Source: CAZPXZ01 sp965219495 (GTDB lineage Bacteria > Pseudomonadota > Alphaproteobacteria > Rhodobacterales > CAZPXZ01). Taken from it: DNA of 64,000 nt. Within the stretch, counting starts at the first letter, position 1. Every line of letters starts with the position of its first letter. The notes below the pieces were generated by a model, which saw only the letters and a list, made by a program, of their open reading frames with translations, was not told where the DNA came from and did not search any database. Positions 26,964 to 36,831 of the stretch are shown here, in pieces. The stretch spans positions 1,364,001 through 1,428,000 of the forward strand of contig OZ244777.1 in the NCBI GenBank assembly GCA_965219495.1, in the 5' to 3' direction. The translations under genes were made by a program, and so were the position numbers.

Positions 26964-27438
26964 TTCGGCCTTCCCGGAAATCGCATCGTTACGCTGCAAC
27001 GACTTATGCTCGGCAAGACCGCCGGAATCGCCGAATTCCGGCCAAATGGAACGGCGAAATGGTGAACTTGGGTGCGGGCTGGGCTCGCGACTACGTCACA
27101 CAACAACTGCGCGCTTCTGCCGAATACGTTCGTGGCTGTTTGCCCGCCTGACATCCGCGGATTTCCGGCGTGCCGTCTGGAAAGAAGTCGAAATGGGCGA
27201 CGATGGCGGGATAGTTTTTCGAACCTCGTACTGCATTGGCTCTCCGAACCAGACGTTGGGGTCTAGTCGTTCGCGTTCAACAGCTGTCCACCCTCGTTTT
27301 CAAATGAATCTTCGTGGCGTCACAGGCCGACTAACGAAGAGGCGCGTGCACGGGAGGATCGAAACCAAAAAGCGGATGACCGACCGGAAACCGACGCAGG
27401 TGCATTCGACGAGGTGCTCGCGACCGGGCGCGCGGATG
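26964..27438. other. Intergenic region, no gene seen
   Basis: These 475 bases between the IS and the VapC remnant carry only short frames without recognisable features. They could be the remains of genes lost on the flank of the IS. Confidence 0.35.
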
Positions 27439-27877
27439 CTACTCTCGCGAGGGATCGACGACGGTTAGAAACGGAAATCGATGAAAGTCGGTATCGCGGG
27501 TACAAATCCGGCTTACACCATGTTCACGCATCAAATTTGCGGTATGCAAGTCATGGAACAAATTCCCCGGATACATCCGGTAATTCCGTCAGAGCTCGAG
27601 CGAGAACCGGCGCAAGCCGCTGGGTCGCCAATAACAATCGAAACCCTGACGACTCGATTAACGCCGTAAGAAACGTCCAAGACTCCTGCCGCCCGCAAGG
27701 AGAATTCGTTGCTCGTGCATGTGTCGTAACTCGAAGGAATTCGTAACAGATGCTCCAGGTCTAGAGTGAAGGTGACGCATCGTCTCGAGCCCGCAAAACT
27801 CTTGCACGGCATCGATCATGAAATTGCGATTGACTGTCGAACCCGTAGATCAAGACGTTCGTGTCGAAGACCAGCAC
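27439..27877 (-). pseudogene. VapC-type PIN-domain toxin, inactivated
   Basis: From GTG 27877, directly after the antitoxin stop, the minus strand reads VLVFDTNVLIYGFDSQSQFH, the PIN-domain N-terminus with the first catalytic Asp. TAG then interrupts it where an aromatic residue is expected. The frame goes on with TWSICYEFLRVTTHAR, and after a one-base shift in a GGGG run it continues as NLFHDLHTANLMREHG and TRDTDFHRFPFLTVVDPSRE, the PIN C-terminus with the last acidic residues. One nonsense and one frameshift lesion leave it non-functional. Confidence 0.75.
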
Positions 27878-28129
27878 CTATTCCTCATCCATGATTCGAT
27901 AGAGTTCTTCGCGGTCAGCAATGTCAACCGGAAAGCCTTCGCTATTCCAATCCGGTACCGGTGGCGGGGAATCTGTCCCGCGCTCCGAAACATCGCGTAC
28001 GGCAAGAACGTGTCGGAGCCCTGCCTCAACCAACTCGGACATCGTGGACCCACGCCGTACCGCTTCTTCCCGAAGCCGCTGCTTTACGGTCTCATCGATA
28101 TTCAATGTAGTCCTCATAGGGTTAGCCAT
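27878..28129 (-). CDS. VapB-type ribbon-helix-helix antitoxin
   Basis: This protein of about 83 residues has an MRTTLNIDE N-terminal strand, then helices (VKQRLREEAVRRGSTMSELVEAGLRHVL) typical of ribbon-helix-helix antitoxins, and an acidic toxin-binding tail ending YRIMDEE. Starts at 28129 (MANPMRTT) and 28117 (MRTT) are both possible. It is the upstream partner of the PIN toxin, whose GTG follows its stop directly. The antitoxin is intact although the toxin is dead. Confidence 0.75.
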   Translation of the reverse strand: MANPMRTTLNIDETVKQRLREEAVRRGSTMSELVEAGLRHVLAVRDVSERGTDSPPPVPDWNSEGFPVDIADREELYRIMDEE

Positions 28130-28661
28130 ATTGCTTATATGACTATCCTTCAAGGAATTGACCGCGCCTCCAAGGGCATCGAAACAGCAAGGATTCATAG
28201 AGCCCGTCGCGCGCGCCGCTCCACCTGCAGTCTCCGAATCAGGATTTGGCCGTTGTTTATTCCAGGCAACCTGCCATTCGAGCGGAGCAAGCCGGAACAG
28301 GCATTGCAGTGCGCGCAATTGCCGGAAACATTGAAGCTGGCGATCGCACGACTGCGTAGATGTTGAGGAATTCGAAGGAAAATCAAGGGATGAGCTTCAT
28401 ATCCGAGTCAACGCCGCTACCGCAACTCCGGTTGCACAGAAAGCCGCAGGCGGAACCAATACTGCACAGATTCTCCAGCAAGAAGCTGGAACTGCCTCGG
28501 AAGCGGAGAAAGCAGCATCGCGTATGTCTACCTGCAGACCAGCCAGAATATGCCGTAGCGATCGTGGTGCGATACTGTTCCGGTCTGCGAAGATTCTAAC
28601 AGGCCTGCCTTTGAACTAACGATATTCGAGGCCCTTGCCGGTAAAACGGGAGTCAGAAGAG
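28130..28661. other. Intergenic region, no gene seen
   Basis: About 530 bases between the divergent antitoxin and reductase genes. The right part should hold the reductase promoter and the left part the vapBC promoter. Short open frames are present but not convincing. Confidence 0.35.
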
Positions 28662-29591
28662 ATGGCCGTGCTCTTCAGCTGGGACGGCGGCGACGCCGGC
28701 TTCTGGCGAACCGAAATGACCAAGGTGCTGGGTCCCTTTGACTTTCGGGTATTCCCCAAGACGGGAAACCGCGACGAAATCGAGTACGCGCTGGTTTGGG
28801 AACACCCGGTGGGAGATTTCAAGACCTACTCGAATCTGCGCGCCGTATTTTCCATTGCTGCCGGCGTGGAGCACGTGTTGCGAGATCCGGAGTTGCCCCG
28901 CGGTGTTCCCATCGTCCGCCTAACTGACGAGATCGGGATTCAGGACATGACCTGCCATGTAATTCACTGGGCGCTTCATTTTCACCGCTCCTATCACCGA
29001 TATGTTGCGCTTCAGAAATCCGCTCGCTGGGAACCACTTGAACCCGTAGAGAACGGGCTCCGCAGGATCGGTGTCCTGGGCCTCGGCAACAACGGATCAA
29101 GTGTTGCGCGCGGGCTAGCGAATTTCGGATTCGATGTCGCGGGTTGGAGTCGCACGCGCAAGGAGCTTTCGGGAATCAGCTGCTATTCCGGTGCAGAGAC
29201 ATTGAGCACGGTACTTGCACGATCGGAAATCCTGATCTGCGCACTACCGCTGACTGGAATGACTGCAAACTTGCTCACCGCACCGCGCTTTGCACGCATG
29301 CCGAAAGGAGCCTTCGTCATCAACTGCGGCCGTGGCGAAATTGTAGACGACGGCGACCTGATCGATGCGCTTGATAGAGGGCAGTTGGAAGCGGCTGCGC
29401 TTGACGTCTTTCGGGAGGAACCCTTACCAAAACGTCATCCCTTCTGGTCGCATCCAAAGATCTACATCACTCCCCACGCTGCTGCGGCAACGAACCAGCG
29501 CTCAGCTTCCCATTGCATCGCCCGAAACATCAAGCGCATGGAAGCCGGGGAGGCTCCGTTCCCTATCGTCAACCTTGACCAGGGATACTGA
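28662..29591 (+). CDS. D-2-hydroxyacid dehydrogenase, GhrA-like (glyoxylate/hydroxypyruvate reductase type)
   Basis: The protein of 309 residues starts at ATG 28662 (MAVLFSWDGG). It has the NAD(P)-binding motif GVLGLGNNGSSVA near residue 136 and the D-isomer dehydrogenase blocks LICALPLTGMTANLL, GAFVINCGRGEIVDDGDLI, ALDVFREEPLP and the catalytic histidine in ITPHAAA. This composition, including FRGVEH-like FSIAAGVEH, is that of the GhrA branch. It is followed at 345 bases by threonine aldolase on the same strand. Confidence 0.85.
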   Translation: MAVLFSWDGGDAGFWRTEMTKVLGPFDFRVFPKTGNRDEIEYALVWEHPVGDFKTYSNLRAVFSIAAGVEHVLRDPELPRGVPIVRLTDEIGIQDMTCHVIHWALHFHRSYHRYVALQKSARWEPLEPVENGLRRIGVLGLGNNGSSVARGLANFGFDVAGWSRTRKELSGISCYSGAETLSTVLARSEILICALPLTGMTANLLTAPRFARMPKGAFVINCGRGEIVDDGDLIDALDRGQLEAAALDVFREEPLPKRHPFWSHPKIYITPHAAAATNQRSASHCIARNIKRMEAGEAPFPIVNLDQGY

Positions 29592-29935
29592 TGGGGAGGG
29601 ATTCTTGAGTCTAAATATGGCTTGATTCAGACTCGCTTTGCTGCACGCGGCGCCAACCTCGTACCGTCGGCAATCACGTCATGATTGGCCAAGTTGCAAT
29701 ATTCGAACACTGGCGGGTTCCACAATATCCTACGGCAAACCGCGTTGGACCCAGACTGCCTTTCGCCCGAGCAAGAAGATCTCCAAGAAGCAACCTTCGC
29801 ACATTTGCCCTGGTGTTCAGTGCTTCGGACATTTCCGGTCACGTCATCGAAGGTGCTATAGAACCCACGCATTCCATACGTCTTCCGTTCGGGCCGAATT
29901 ATTTGGACCTTCAGGAAACCAGGGAGATACCGATC
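29592..29935 (+). other. Intergenic region upstream of ltaE
   Basis: This is 344 bases with no recognised gene. The threonine aldolase reading frame extends upstream through this region without homology, so it is treated as leader. Confidence 0.35.
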
Positions 29936-31006
29936 ATGGCGGATATTTGCATCAACATGCACAGCGACACCCAATCCCGGCCGACTCAGGAAATGAGGAA
30001 CGCCATGATGTCGGCCGAACTGGGTGACGAACAATTGATGGAGGATCCGACCACCAATCTCCTCTGCGCAACCGTGGCCGAGTTGCTGGGGAAGGAATCG
30101 GCCGTGCTTCTGCCTTCCGGGACAATGTGCAATATCATCGCCATTGCGGTGCATTGCCGAACAGGGGACGAGATCCTCTGCGACCGTACCACACACATCA
30201 TCAACTCCGAGGCCGGAGCATGCACCATTTTCGGGGCGCTGCCGCGGCCACTTGATGGGCGGCACGGCATATACACCGCGGCGCAACTCGAGGCTGCGAT
30301 TCGACCGGAATCCCGGTACTCGCCAACCAGCCGATTGGTCGAGGTTGAGCAAACATCGGTAGGGGGCGGCGGCACAGTTTGGCCTCTGGAGAGGCTGTAC
30401 GAAATCGCCGATGTGGCGAGAAAAAACCATCTGCTCTTGCACATGGACGGCGCAAGATTGTTCAATGCGGTAGTCGCCACAGACATACCCGCCAAAGACC
30501 ATGCCGCTTCCTTCGATTCGGTGTGGATTGATCTGAGCAAGGGTTTGGGCTGTCCGATCGGCGCAGTATTGGCGGGCTCAGCGGAGTTCATCGGTGAAGC
30601 CTGGCGATGGAAACAGCGCTTGGGCGGCGCCATGCGGCAATCCGGCATCATCGCCGCTGCGGGACTGTACGCTCTGGACAATCATGTGGATCGCATGGAG
30701 GAAGACCACGCGAACGCCCGGCTCTTCGCGGAGCGAGTCGCCAACTTGCCTGGAATTCTAGTTGACCTTGAAACCGTGCAGACCAACATCATTTACATGG
30801 ACGTATCCCCGAGCGGACTCTCCGCCCATGCGATGCAAACCGCCCTAGCCGCAAGGGGCGTGAGAATTAGCGCAGTTTCAAAAACCCGGCTTAGAGCCCT
30901 CACTCACCTCGACGTCTCCACGCCCGATGTAGAAGAGGCCGCCGTCGCCGTTCGGGCGGTTCTCGAAGCAACAACGATGGACGGATCCAAGCCGGAGGAA
31001 GCATGA
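29936..31006 (+). CDS. ltaE: Low-specificity L-threonine aldolase
   Basis: This 356-residue PLP enzyme cleaves L-threonine or allo-threonine to glycine and acetaldehyde. It starts at ATG 29936 with a GGGAGA site. Seen are the N-terminal substrate motif NMHSDTQSRPTQEMRNAM, the HMDGAR motif near 169-174 and the PLP lysine in IDLSKGLGCPIG (K202). Length and motifs match LtaE/GLY1 enzymes. It may share a transcript with the reductase upstream, as both act in glycine and glyoxylate metabolism. Confidence 0.9.
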   Translation: MADICINMHSDTQSRPTQEMRNAMMSAELGDEQLMEDPTTNLLCATVAELLGKESAVLLPSGTMCNIIAIAVHCRTGDEILCDRTTHIINSEAGACTIFGALPRPLDGRHGIYTAAQLEAAIRPESRYSPTSRLVEVEQTSVGGGGTVWPLERLYEIADVARKNHLLLHMDGARLFNAVVATDIPAKDHAASFDSVWIDLSKGLGCPIGAVLAGSAEFIGEAWRWKQRLGGAMRQSGIIAAAGLYALDNHVDRMEEDHANARLFAERVANLPGILVDLETVQTNIIYMDVSPSGLSAHAMQTALAARGVRISAVSKTRLRALTHLDVSTPDVEEAAVAVRAVLEATTMDGSKPEEA

Positions 31007-31288
31007 TAGCTCGTTTGCAGCGAAACTCCCGGTCGGGTGTCCCCATTTGCAAGTCTCTCGACTGAACTTTGAAACCTCGGGCAGTGCCACCTGACGCGGC
31101 AGCGCGACCCCCACTGGAAGGCCTTCACGGACACATTGCCGACAATCCCGGTCGCCAGCCACCCCGTCCGGCAACCAATCTTCTCAAACGGCACAATGTG
31201 AATACAGGCGTAAGTGGCGTACGGCACAAGCCGAAAGATTAAAAATACGACCGGACGGTTTGCCGACAACATCACGTTCCCAGCTGTT

Positions 31289-32292
31289 TTACTTCGAGGA
31301 AATGGACTCTCTTGTGTCTCCCGGCCTGTCCCGGTGCTTGATGGTCCGACACAACAGTCCGGCTTCCACATATTTTCGTCTTGCTACATCCAGTGCTGCC
31401 GCGGCCGCAATCACCACACCACTAACCACGAGATCATTGTTCGGCGGCACATTGAGCAGATTCACGGCATTTGGAACCAAGCCGAGCAGGAGAACGCCCA
31501 GCAAGACCCCGACGATCTTGCCTTTGCCGCCGAACAGGCTGACGCCCCCGATCACAACCGCCGAAATCACCGTGAGCTCCATCCCGAAGGCAGCGGTTGC
31601 CGCGCCGGCCTCCAGTCGCGCCGTAATCATCAGCCCGCCGATCGCGGCCGTAAGGCCGGAGACCACTAAAGCAATTATGGTTACTCGATCCGTCCGAATT
31701 CCGGCGAGGCGCGCGGCGACCGGGTTGCCGCCGGTTGCGTAGATCGAACGGCCGAAGCCGGTCCAGGTCAGAATGAAATGCGCCAGGATGGCGAGCGCCA
31801 AGGTGAACAGGATCACAACCGGGATTCCCAAGATTCTCGCCGCCAGAATTTCAATGAAAATCTTGGGCACAGGCGCGATGTTGCGGCCGCCGGAATACGG
31901 GAACGCTGCACCTCGCGCGATGCTCATCATCGCCAAAGTCGCGATGAGCGGGGGAATTCGAAGAACCGCAGAACATCGGCCGTTTACGAGTCCGATCCCG
32001 GCGCCCGCCACCAGCGCGGTCAAAATTCTACCGGTACCGGGAACCCGTTGTTCAGACTCAATCCAACGCCGAGGACGGACGAAAGCGCCAGGACCGCGCC
32101 AACGGAGAGGTCGATTCCCGCGACCAGAATCACAAATGCCTGACCGATGTCAACAACGGCGACGATTGTGGCGGTAAACAGCAGATTTTCAATGTTGATT
32201 ATCGAAAAGAACACCGGAGATGCGAAGCCGAGAACCACGCTGCCTACGACGATTTCGTTGAGCAGGCTCAGGCTTTGAATGGTTTCGAGCAA
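31289..32292 (-). pseudogene. Sugar ABC transporter permease (RbsC type), frameshifted
   Basis: The first 90 residues from 32292 (ending LNNGFPVPVEF) and the last 244 residues from 32023 (beginning TALVAGAGIGLVNG) are two parts of one CUT2 permease. A single missing base at about 32020-32025 separates them: GTAGAATTTTGACC reads on correctly as I-L-T-A if one base is restored. The family motifs AGIDLSVGAVLALSS and GGNPVAARLAGI are present. The gene is transcribed away from the rbsA remnant. Confidence 0.8.
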
Positions 32293-32327
32293 GGTCGTTC
32301 CACCGCCTAGCGCTATTCGGTACCGCG

Positions 32328-32475
32328 CTAGCCGGTTGTCGCGTAATGCATGATGGTTTCCGGAGATTTGGCGGAACGATCGAGTTTGCCGACAATTCGG
32401 CCCGCGCGCATGATCAGGACGCGGTCGCTGAAACTCACGACTTCCGGCAGTTCTGAACTGATGAGAAGGATCGCG
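32328..32475 (-). pseudogene. Sugar ABC ATPase (RbsA type), C-terminal remnant
   Basis: The minus strand from 32475 reads LAILLISSELPEVVSFSDRV, then LIMRAGRIVGKLDRSAKSPE and stop. This is the C-terminus of the second nucleotide-binding domain of RbsA-type double ATPases, starting just at the H-loop region. The rest has been replaced by an ISKra4-type left end at 32476. It lies 35 bases upstream of the rbsC start. Confidence 0.85.
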
Positions 32476-32830
32476 AGGGCGCGTTTCTAATATGGCAAGA
32501 CAGAATCACGAAAGGGCAAGTAGTTATGCAACGTGACTCTGCCCGAGATGGGCAATTCGTGACAAAGCCGGGCGAGAGCCCTGGGTTTTGTCAAGAAACA
32601 CCCAATATGCTGGATTTGAGAGGGCTCCCCACCACAAGCTGTGGCATCTTGGAGTTGAGGAAAATCGCTTCAAGAAAGGAGCACTCTCATGTCGATTTTA
32701 CCGTTTCCCTCCCACGCGTCCACAGTGGATCACGCGCTCACTGCTTCGGCGATTTCACGGTTCCCGGAATTGGAGAAGATCGTCGAGGGCTTCACCGGCT
32801 CCACCGTCGCCCTTCTCGCCTCCGGTGTTG
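32476..32830 (+). mobile_element. ISKra4-type element, left end and transposase N-terminus only
   Basis: The left end AGGGCGCGTTTCTAATATGG aligns with the termini of the complete ISKra4 element at 45807-47526. The leader and ribosome-binding site (AAGAAAGGAGCACTCTC) are shared with it. The ATG at 32689 encodes MSILPFP and a weakly conserved E-K-I-V-E-G-F...LLASG segment matching the first ~45 residues of that transposase. Homology stops near 32830, where ISNCY transposase sequence starts in another frame. This copy was inserted into rbsA and later truncated. Confidence 0.7.
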
Positions 32831-33299
32831 CGGGGCATCCAGCACCAGTACTGCGACGAAGCGTTGCGCTAGCAGGTTTTCGACCTGCTGGACGCGCATT
32901 TTCTTCCGGGCGTGGACCGGGGGCATGGGCGCCCGGGCATGGATTTGTGGCGGATCTTCGTGCTGGCGACCCTCAAGCAGGGCATCCGGTGCGACGACGA
33001 CCGTCTGCAGGACCTTGCCAATTGCCACGGGACGGTTCGGGAGATGCTCGGCCATTCGGGGCTCGACGACCATCGCCGGTACGAGCACCGGACGCTGGTG
33101 CGCAATGTCTCGCTGCTGACGCCGGAGCTTCTGAACGAGATCAACCAACTGGTGATGAAGGCGGGCCACGCGTTGTTCGGGCAGGCGCCGGAAGCGCCGC
33201 CGCGGGCGCGGGCCGAATCCCTTGTGGTGGAAACCGACGTGCACGATCCGACCGACGTCAACTTGCTGTGGGACGCGATGCGGTGCCTGATCCGGATTT
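32830..33299 (+). pseudogene. ISNCY-type transposase, 5' portion
   Basis: The frame reads GIQHQYCDEALR, then TAG at 32870-32872 where Gln is expected, then QVFDLLDAHFLPGVDRGHGR, PGMDLWRIFVLATLKQGIR and LLWDAMRCLIRI. These are typical blocks of ISNCY transposases. It is cut at 33299 by ribozyme B copy 2. The N-terminal residues before 32830 are missing or replaced by the ISKra4 remnant. Confidence 0.75.
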
Positions 33300-34175
33300 G
33301 TCGGGTAGGGCACTGGCGCGCGCGCCCTTAGGTGGAGGCTTATCCGGTTCTGCCCTTTCGTCGCAGGTGGGTGCGCAGTTCCACCATAGGCCACGTTTCC
33401 AGCCGCCCTCCCCAAAAACCGGACTTCGGGTTTTCCCCGGTACGGCTTCAAGCAACAGGCACCTGGCAGTTTGGAGCGGAGCCTTCCGCGTGACCGCCGA
33501 GGTTAAGGCCGACCCAGACATTCCCCCGAGCAGAACCCGCGTTTACTCCGTCCTCAGGCTGCATCGACCACCGTGAGGCTAGTCCGCCACTGTGTGCGGG
33601 CCTTGGATGCCGTACAGCCGCCTGTGCCCAGAGGTCCTCGCTCCGGGTGGGTTGTGTTGTCCCACCCTTCATCGCCTGGCGACCTCATCCGCCAGTGTGG
33701 AGATCTCCGTCTCATGTCCCGGAACAACCGGTTACAGAGACGGTCTTTGACATTCATAGCGTCATCCTGTCCAACCTCCACACCTTCCGGACTTTCGCTG
33801 CTGTACTTGCCAGGATTGCCGCCTTCAATACGCCGGGTGACACGTGCTCTTCTCAGTTCCTTCCGCATCGGCTCTGGCCATCGGATCATACGGACACCCT
33901 TGGCATCACCAACACCCCGCAAATCAGCTCCATGCGGGAACCCATTTTCGGCGCTTCATCCGTTCGCTTTCGCTACGGCCCTCCTGGTTGCTCGCCCCCT
34001 GAGCTGACCGGACCGGCAGGGCTTTACCTCCCTGCAAGCCTCCCGGGGCTTTTACTTCCGGGATTCCCGGTCACCAAGTCACCCCGCATGCCTGCCGGAT
34101 ATGACTACGACGCCAAACTGAGAATTGCGTCGGCAGGACTCTCACCTGCAAGCACAGCAGCTAGTCTCGCTGCGC
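33300..34175 (-). mobile_element. Group II intron-like ribozyme B, copy 2, no intron-encoded protein
   Basis: This segment matches copy 1 (15991-16875) end to end, with many substitutions and small indels. Domain V is at about 33415-33449 on the minus strand (GAAGCCGTACCGGGGAAA with CCCGAAGTCCGG). One pair of the distal stem is broken relative to copy 1. It lies antisense within the ISNCY transposase gene, between codons for MRCLIRI and GLGGWRQS. There is no reverse transcriptase frame. Confidence 0.7.
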
Positions 34176-34492
34176 CCGCACAGCTGGCTTCGGCCTTCGG
34201 GCTTGGCGGCTGGCGGCAGAGCCGGCATCTGCGGCGGCAGGTGAAGCGGCTGTTCGACAAGATCCGCAATTCCCGGCGGCAGAGGCGGCATCCGGCGGTG
34301 GAATCCGCCATCCACAACCTGGAATGCCGCGGCCTGGACCGGGTCCGCGCGCACGGCAGGGATGGCTTCGCTCGAACGGTCGCTCTCGCAATCCTTGCCG
34401 CAAATCTGCACCGGATCGGCTTGGTGCTGCAGAGAACCGAGCGGGACAAGATCCAGAATCAGCGACACCAAGGCATTCGCCGCGCCGCCTGA
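34176..34492 (+). pseudogene. ISNCY-type transposase, 3' portion with internal deletion
   Basis: After the intron the frame resumes with GWRQSRHLRRQVKRLFDKIR. It then jumps directly to the family C-terminus RRHPAVESAIHNLECRGLDR, then DGFARTVALAILAANLHRIG, ending at 34492. About 200 residues of the central DDE region are missing between the two blocks. The element is long dead. Confidence 0.75.
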
Positions 34493-34700
34493 CTGCGGCC
34501 GGCCGAGCCAACGCCGTCGGCATGCGCCCCGGCCCTGGCCGGGGCCCCGTCCTCATGGCGGAAGATCGTCGGCATCCTCGACATTCGCGCGAAACCCGCC
34601 CCCAACCGCTCATTCACGGCGCCAGGGGCCGAATTCCGCGCCGGGCGCCTGGGCCGGAAACCTCGCGCCGGGTTCAAAACCCGGAATTTTTGCACAGACA
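34493..34700. mobile_element. Right flank of the nested IS cluster
   Basis: These ~200 bases lie between the ISNCY C-terminus and the surviving sugar-binding-protein frame. They are GC-rich with a CCGGGTTCAAAACCCGG hairpin at about 34668-34684 near the junction. They probably hold the right end of the ISNCY or ISKra4 element. No gene is visible. Confidence 0.4.
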
Positions 34701-35400
34701 CTATCTAGGTTTCGTCGATTTCGACAATGAAGCCGGCGGCGCCATGGGTGCGGACGAGTTGGCCCGGCTGGTTGGCAACGAAGGGGTGGTTCTTGAAACC
34801 CGGGGATCGGTCGGTTCTGCCCAGGCGCAATTGCGCCACAAGTGCTTTAATGATTGCATGGCATCAGCCTATTCAACTATCGAAGTTCGGTCGTTGAACA
34901 CGGAATGGGCGGCGGATAACGCATATTCCATGGTTCTTGACGCGTTTACGCAGAACCCCGACATCAAAGGCGTGTTCAGCCACAACGACGAAATGGTTCG
35001 TGGAATTGTTTCGGCTCTGCGGCAAATCGGCAAGCTGATTCCGACGGGCGAAGGGGGCCATGTCGCGGTGGTCGGGCTTGACGGCACACCGCTCGGCCTC
35101 GATCGCATTCGGGAAGGCACCCAGGATGCTTCGGTCGGGCAAGACCCAATCGCCATGGGTGGCGCGATCCTGGATCAAATGATCGCCTACTTCGAGGGAG
35201 AGTCTTACGAGCCGTTTGCGGTCACGCAACCCGTGCTGATCAACGCGGACAACGTCAACGACCCTACTCATTGGGGAAACTTCCAGCAGCCGCTTCGCCA
35301 GAACACTGGCGCGAATGAGGCAGCAGCGCTAATGCGTCTCCTTGCGGGGTTCGGACCCGGGTCATTTTGTCCGAATTCCTGTCTTTTGCCATTCGGATGA
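34700..35400 (+). pseudogene. Sugar ABC periplasmic binding protein (RbsB type), 5'-truncated
   Basis: The plus strand reads YLGFVDFDNEAGGAMGADEL, then FTQNPDIKGVFSHNDEMVRG and VAVVGLDGTPLGLDRIREG, the C-terminal two thirds of a CUT2 sugar-binding protein. The signal peptide and first lobe are lost at the IS junction near 34690. The end of the frame (after DPTHWGNFQ) runs on for some 35 residues without family similarity. It is oriented opposite to its partner genes rbsC and rbsA. Confidence 0.8.
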
Positions 35401-35559
35401 AAGCCAATGGCGGGCATATTCGGTCGCCACCAGAAACACTCCGCATGATCGCAGCGAAATTGCTCTTTCAAGTCTTTGTCCGGATGAATCCAACGGACTG
35501 AATTTCGTGCATGGAACCTGCTTCGTGCCCAGTTTCCCGCTTCCGCGCCGTGATCCGAT

Positions 35560-36831
35560 TCAACAGGTAATTCCAAACTCAGTGTAAGGAATAAATGCCA
35601 CCGTTTCACCGGCCGCCACTTCCACCGTGTCCTCGTGAAGTTCCACCAACCCCTCCGACCAGCGCAATCCCGAAATCAGCCCAGACCCTTCAGAACGGAA
35701 TTTCTCCGCAGCGCCGGCCTCGTTCAGCCTTGCGCGCAAGAACTCCCTGCGACCGCGTTTTTTTCGAATATCCGCCGCAAGCGGCACTTGATACCGGCGT
35801 GGCTCATTCCAACCCGCTCCAGCGAGACGCAGCAGCGCGGGGCGGGCAAACACCAAGAAACAGACGAACACGGCGACCGGATTGCCAGGCAAGCCGAAAA
35901 CAGGCATTCCATCCCAGTTTCCCATGATCAGGGGTCGGCCTGGCTTCACTGCAACGCGCCAGACGTGGAGACTTCCCGCTTCTGCAAGCGCCCGCGATAT
36001 GTGATCCTCATCGCCTCCCGATGCACCGCCCGAAGTCACGACGGCATCGCACCGGTCCCGCGCTTCCTTGAGCGCAGAGCGGACGGTCGCGCCTTCGTCC
36101 CCGGCAATTCCTAGATCCACGCATTCGAACCCCTGTTCCTGCACTAACGCTCTCAACATGGGCCGGTTGGCATCCGCGACCGCATCCGGACTCAGGGAAG
36201 GCTCCGCTTCACGAATTTCGTCTCCGGTGGAGAGAATCCCGACTCGAAGCCGTTTCTTCACGCGCAGGCTCGACGCGCCTGAGGATGCGGCCTGCGCAAG
36301 ATCCTGCGGTCGAAGCCGGTTTCCCTCTTCGACAGCCACCGCTCCCCTGGCAAGATCTTCACCGGCGGCGCGCGTATTGGCGCCCGGCCTTGGGGCACGG
36401 AGGATTTTCACCCATCCATCTCCCGCTTCGGTTTCTTCCTGCAGTACAACCGTATCTGCACCCGCAGGCACGGGCGCGCCGGTGAGAATTCGAAGCGCTT
36501 GTCCACTAGCGAGCGTACCGTTGAACGGATGGCCGGCGGCGGCGCGCCCTTTGGTTAGTGGAAGCCTGCCCGCCTTCTTTCCGGCCAGCGAAGCCGCCGC
36601 ATAGGCATAGCCATCCACGGCCGCGTTCGGACACCTCGGCACGTCCCAGTACGCGTGCACCGGTTCGGCTGCGATCCTTCCTGCTGCCTCGGACAGCGGA
36701 ACCTCTTCGACACCGGTGAGCGACTGGAGCCGTTCCTCCAGCACGCGAAGCGCTTCGTCAACTGGTGTCCAATAAACCCCGGGCGGTAGCGCGAAGCAAT
36801 CGTCGGCCAGAGGACGCTGATTACTCATCAA
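35560..36831 (-). CDS. moeA: Molybdopterin molybdenumtransferase
   Basis: This 423-residue protein inserts molybdate into adenylylated molybdopterin. Seen are the N-terminal SEAAGRIAAEPVHA and CPNAAVDGYA blocks, LRILTGAPVPAGADTVV, the central MoaB/Mog-like domain with LSTGDEI, VVTSGGASGGDEDH, and VFGLPGNPVAVFV. Length fits MoeA. It is last in the fdhD-mobA-mobB-moeA set and overlaps mobB by 11 bases. Confidence 0.95.
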   Translation of the reverse strand: MMSNQRPLADDCFALPPGVYWTPVDEALRVLEERLQSLTGVEEVPLSEAAGRIAAEPVHAYWDVPRCPNAAVDGYAYAAASLAGKKAGRLPLTKGRAAAGHPFNGTLASGQALRILTGAPVPAGADTVVLQEETEAGDGWVKILRAPRPGANTRAAGEDLARGAVAVEEGNRLRPQDLAQAASSGASSLRVKKRLRVGILSTGDEIREAEPSLSPDAVADANRPMLRALVQEQGFECVDLGIAGDEGATVRSALKEARDRCDAVVTSGGASGGDEDHISRALAEAGSLHVWRVAVKPGRPLIMGNWDGMPVFGLPGNPVAVFVCFLVFARPALLRLAGAGWNEPRRYQVPLAADIRKKRGRREFLRARLNEAGAAEKFRSEGSGLISGLRWSEGLVELHEDTVEVAAGETVAFIPYTEFGITC

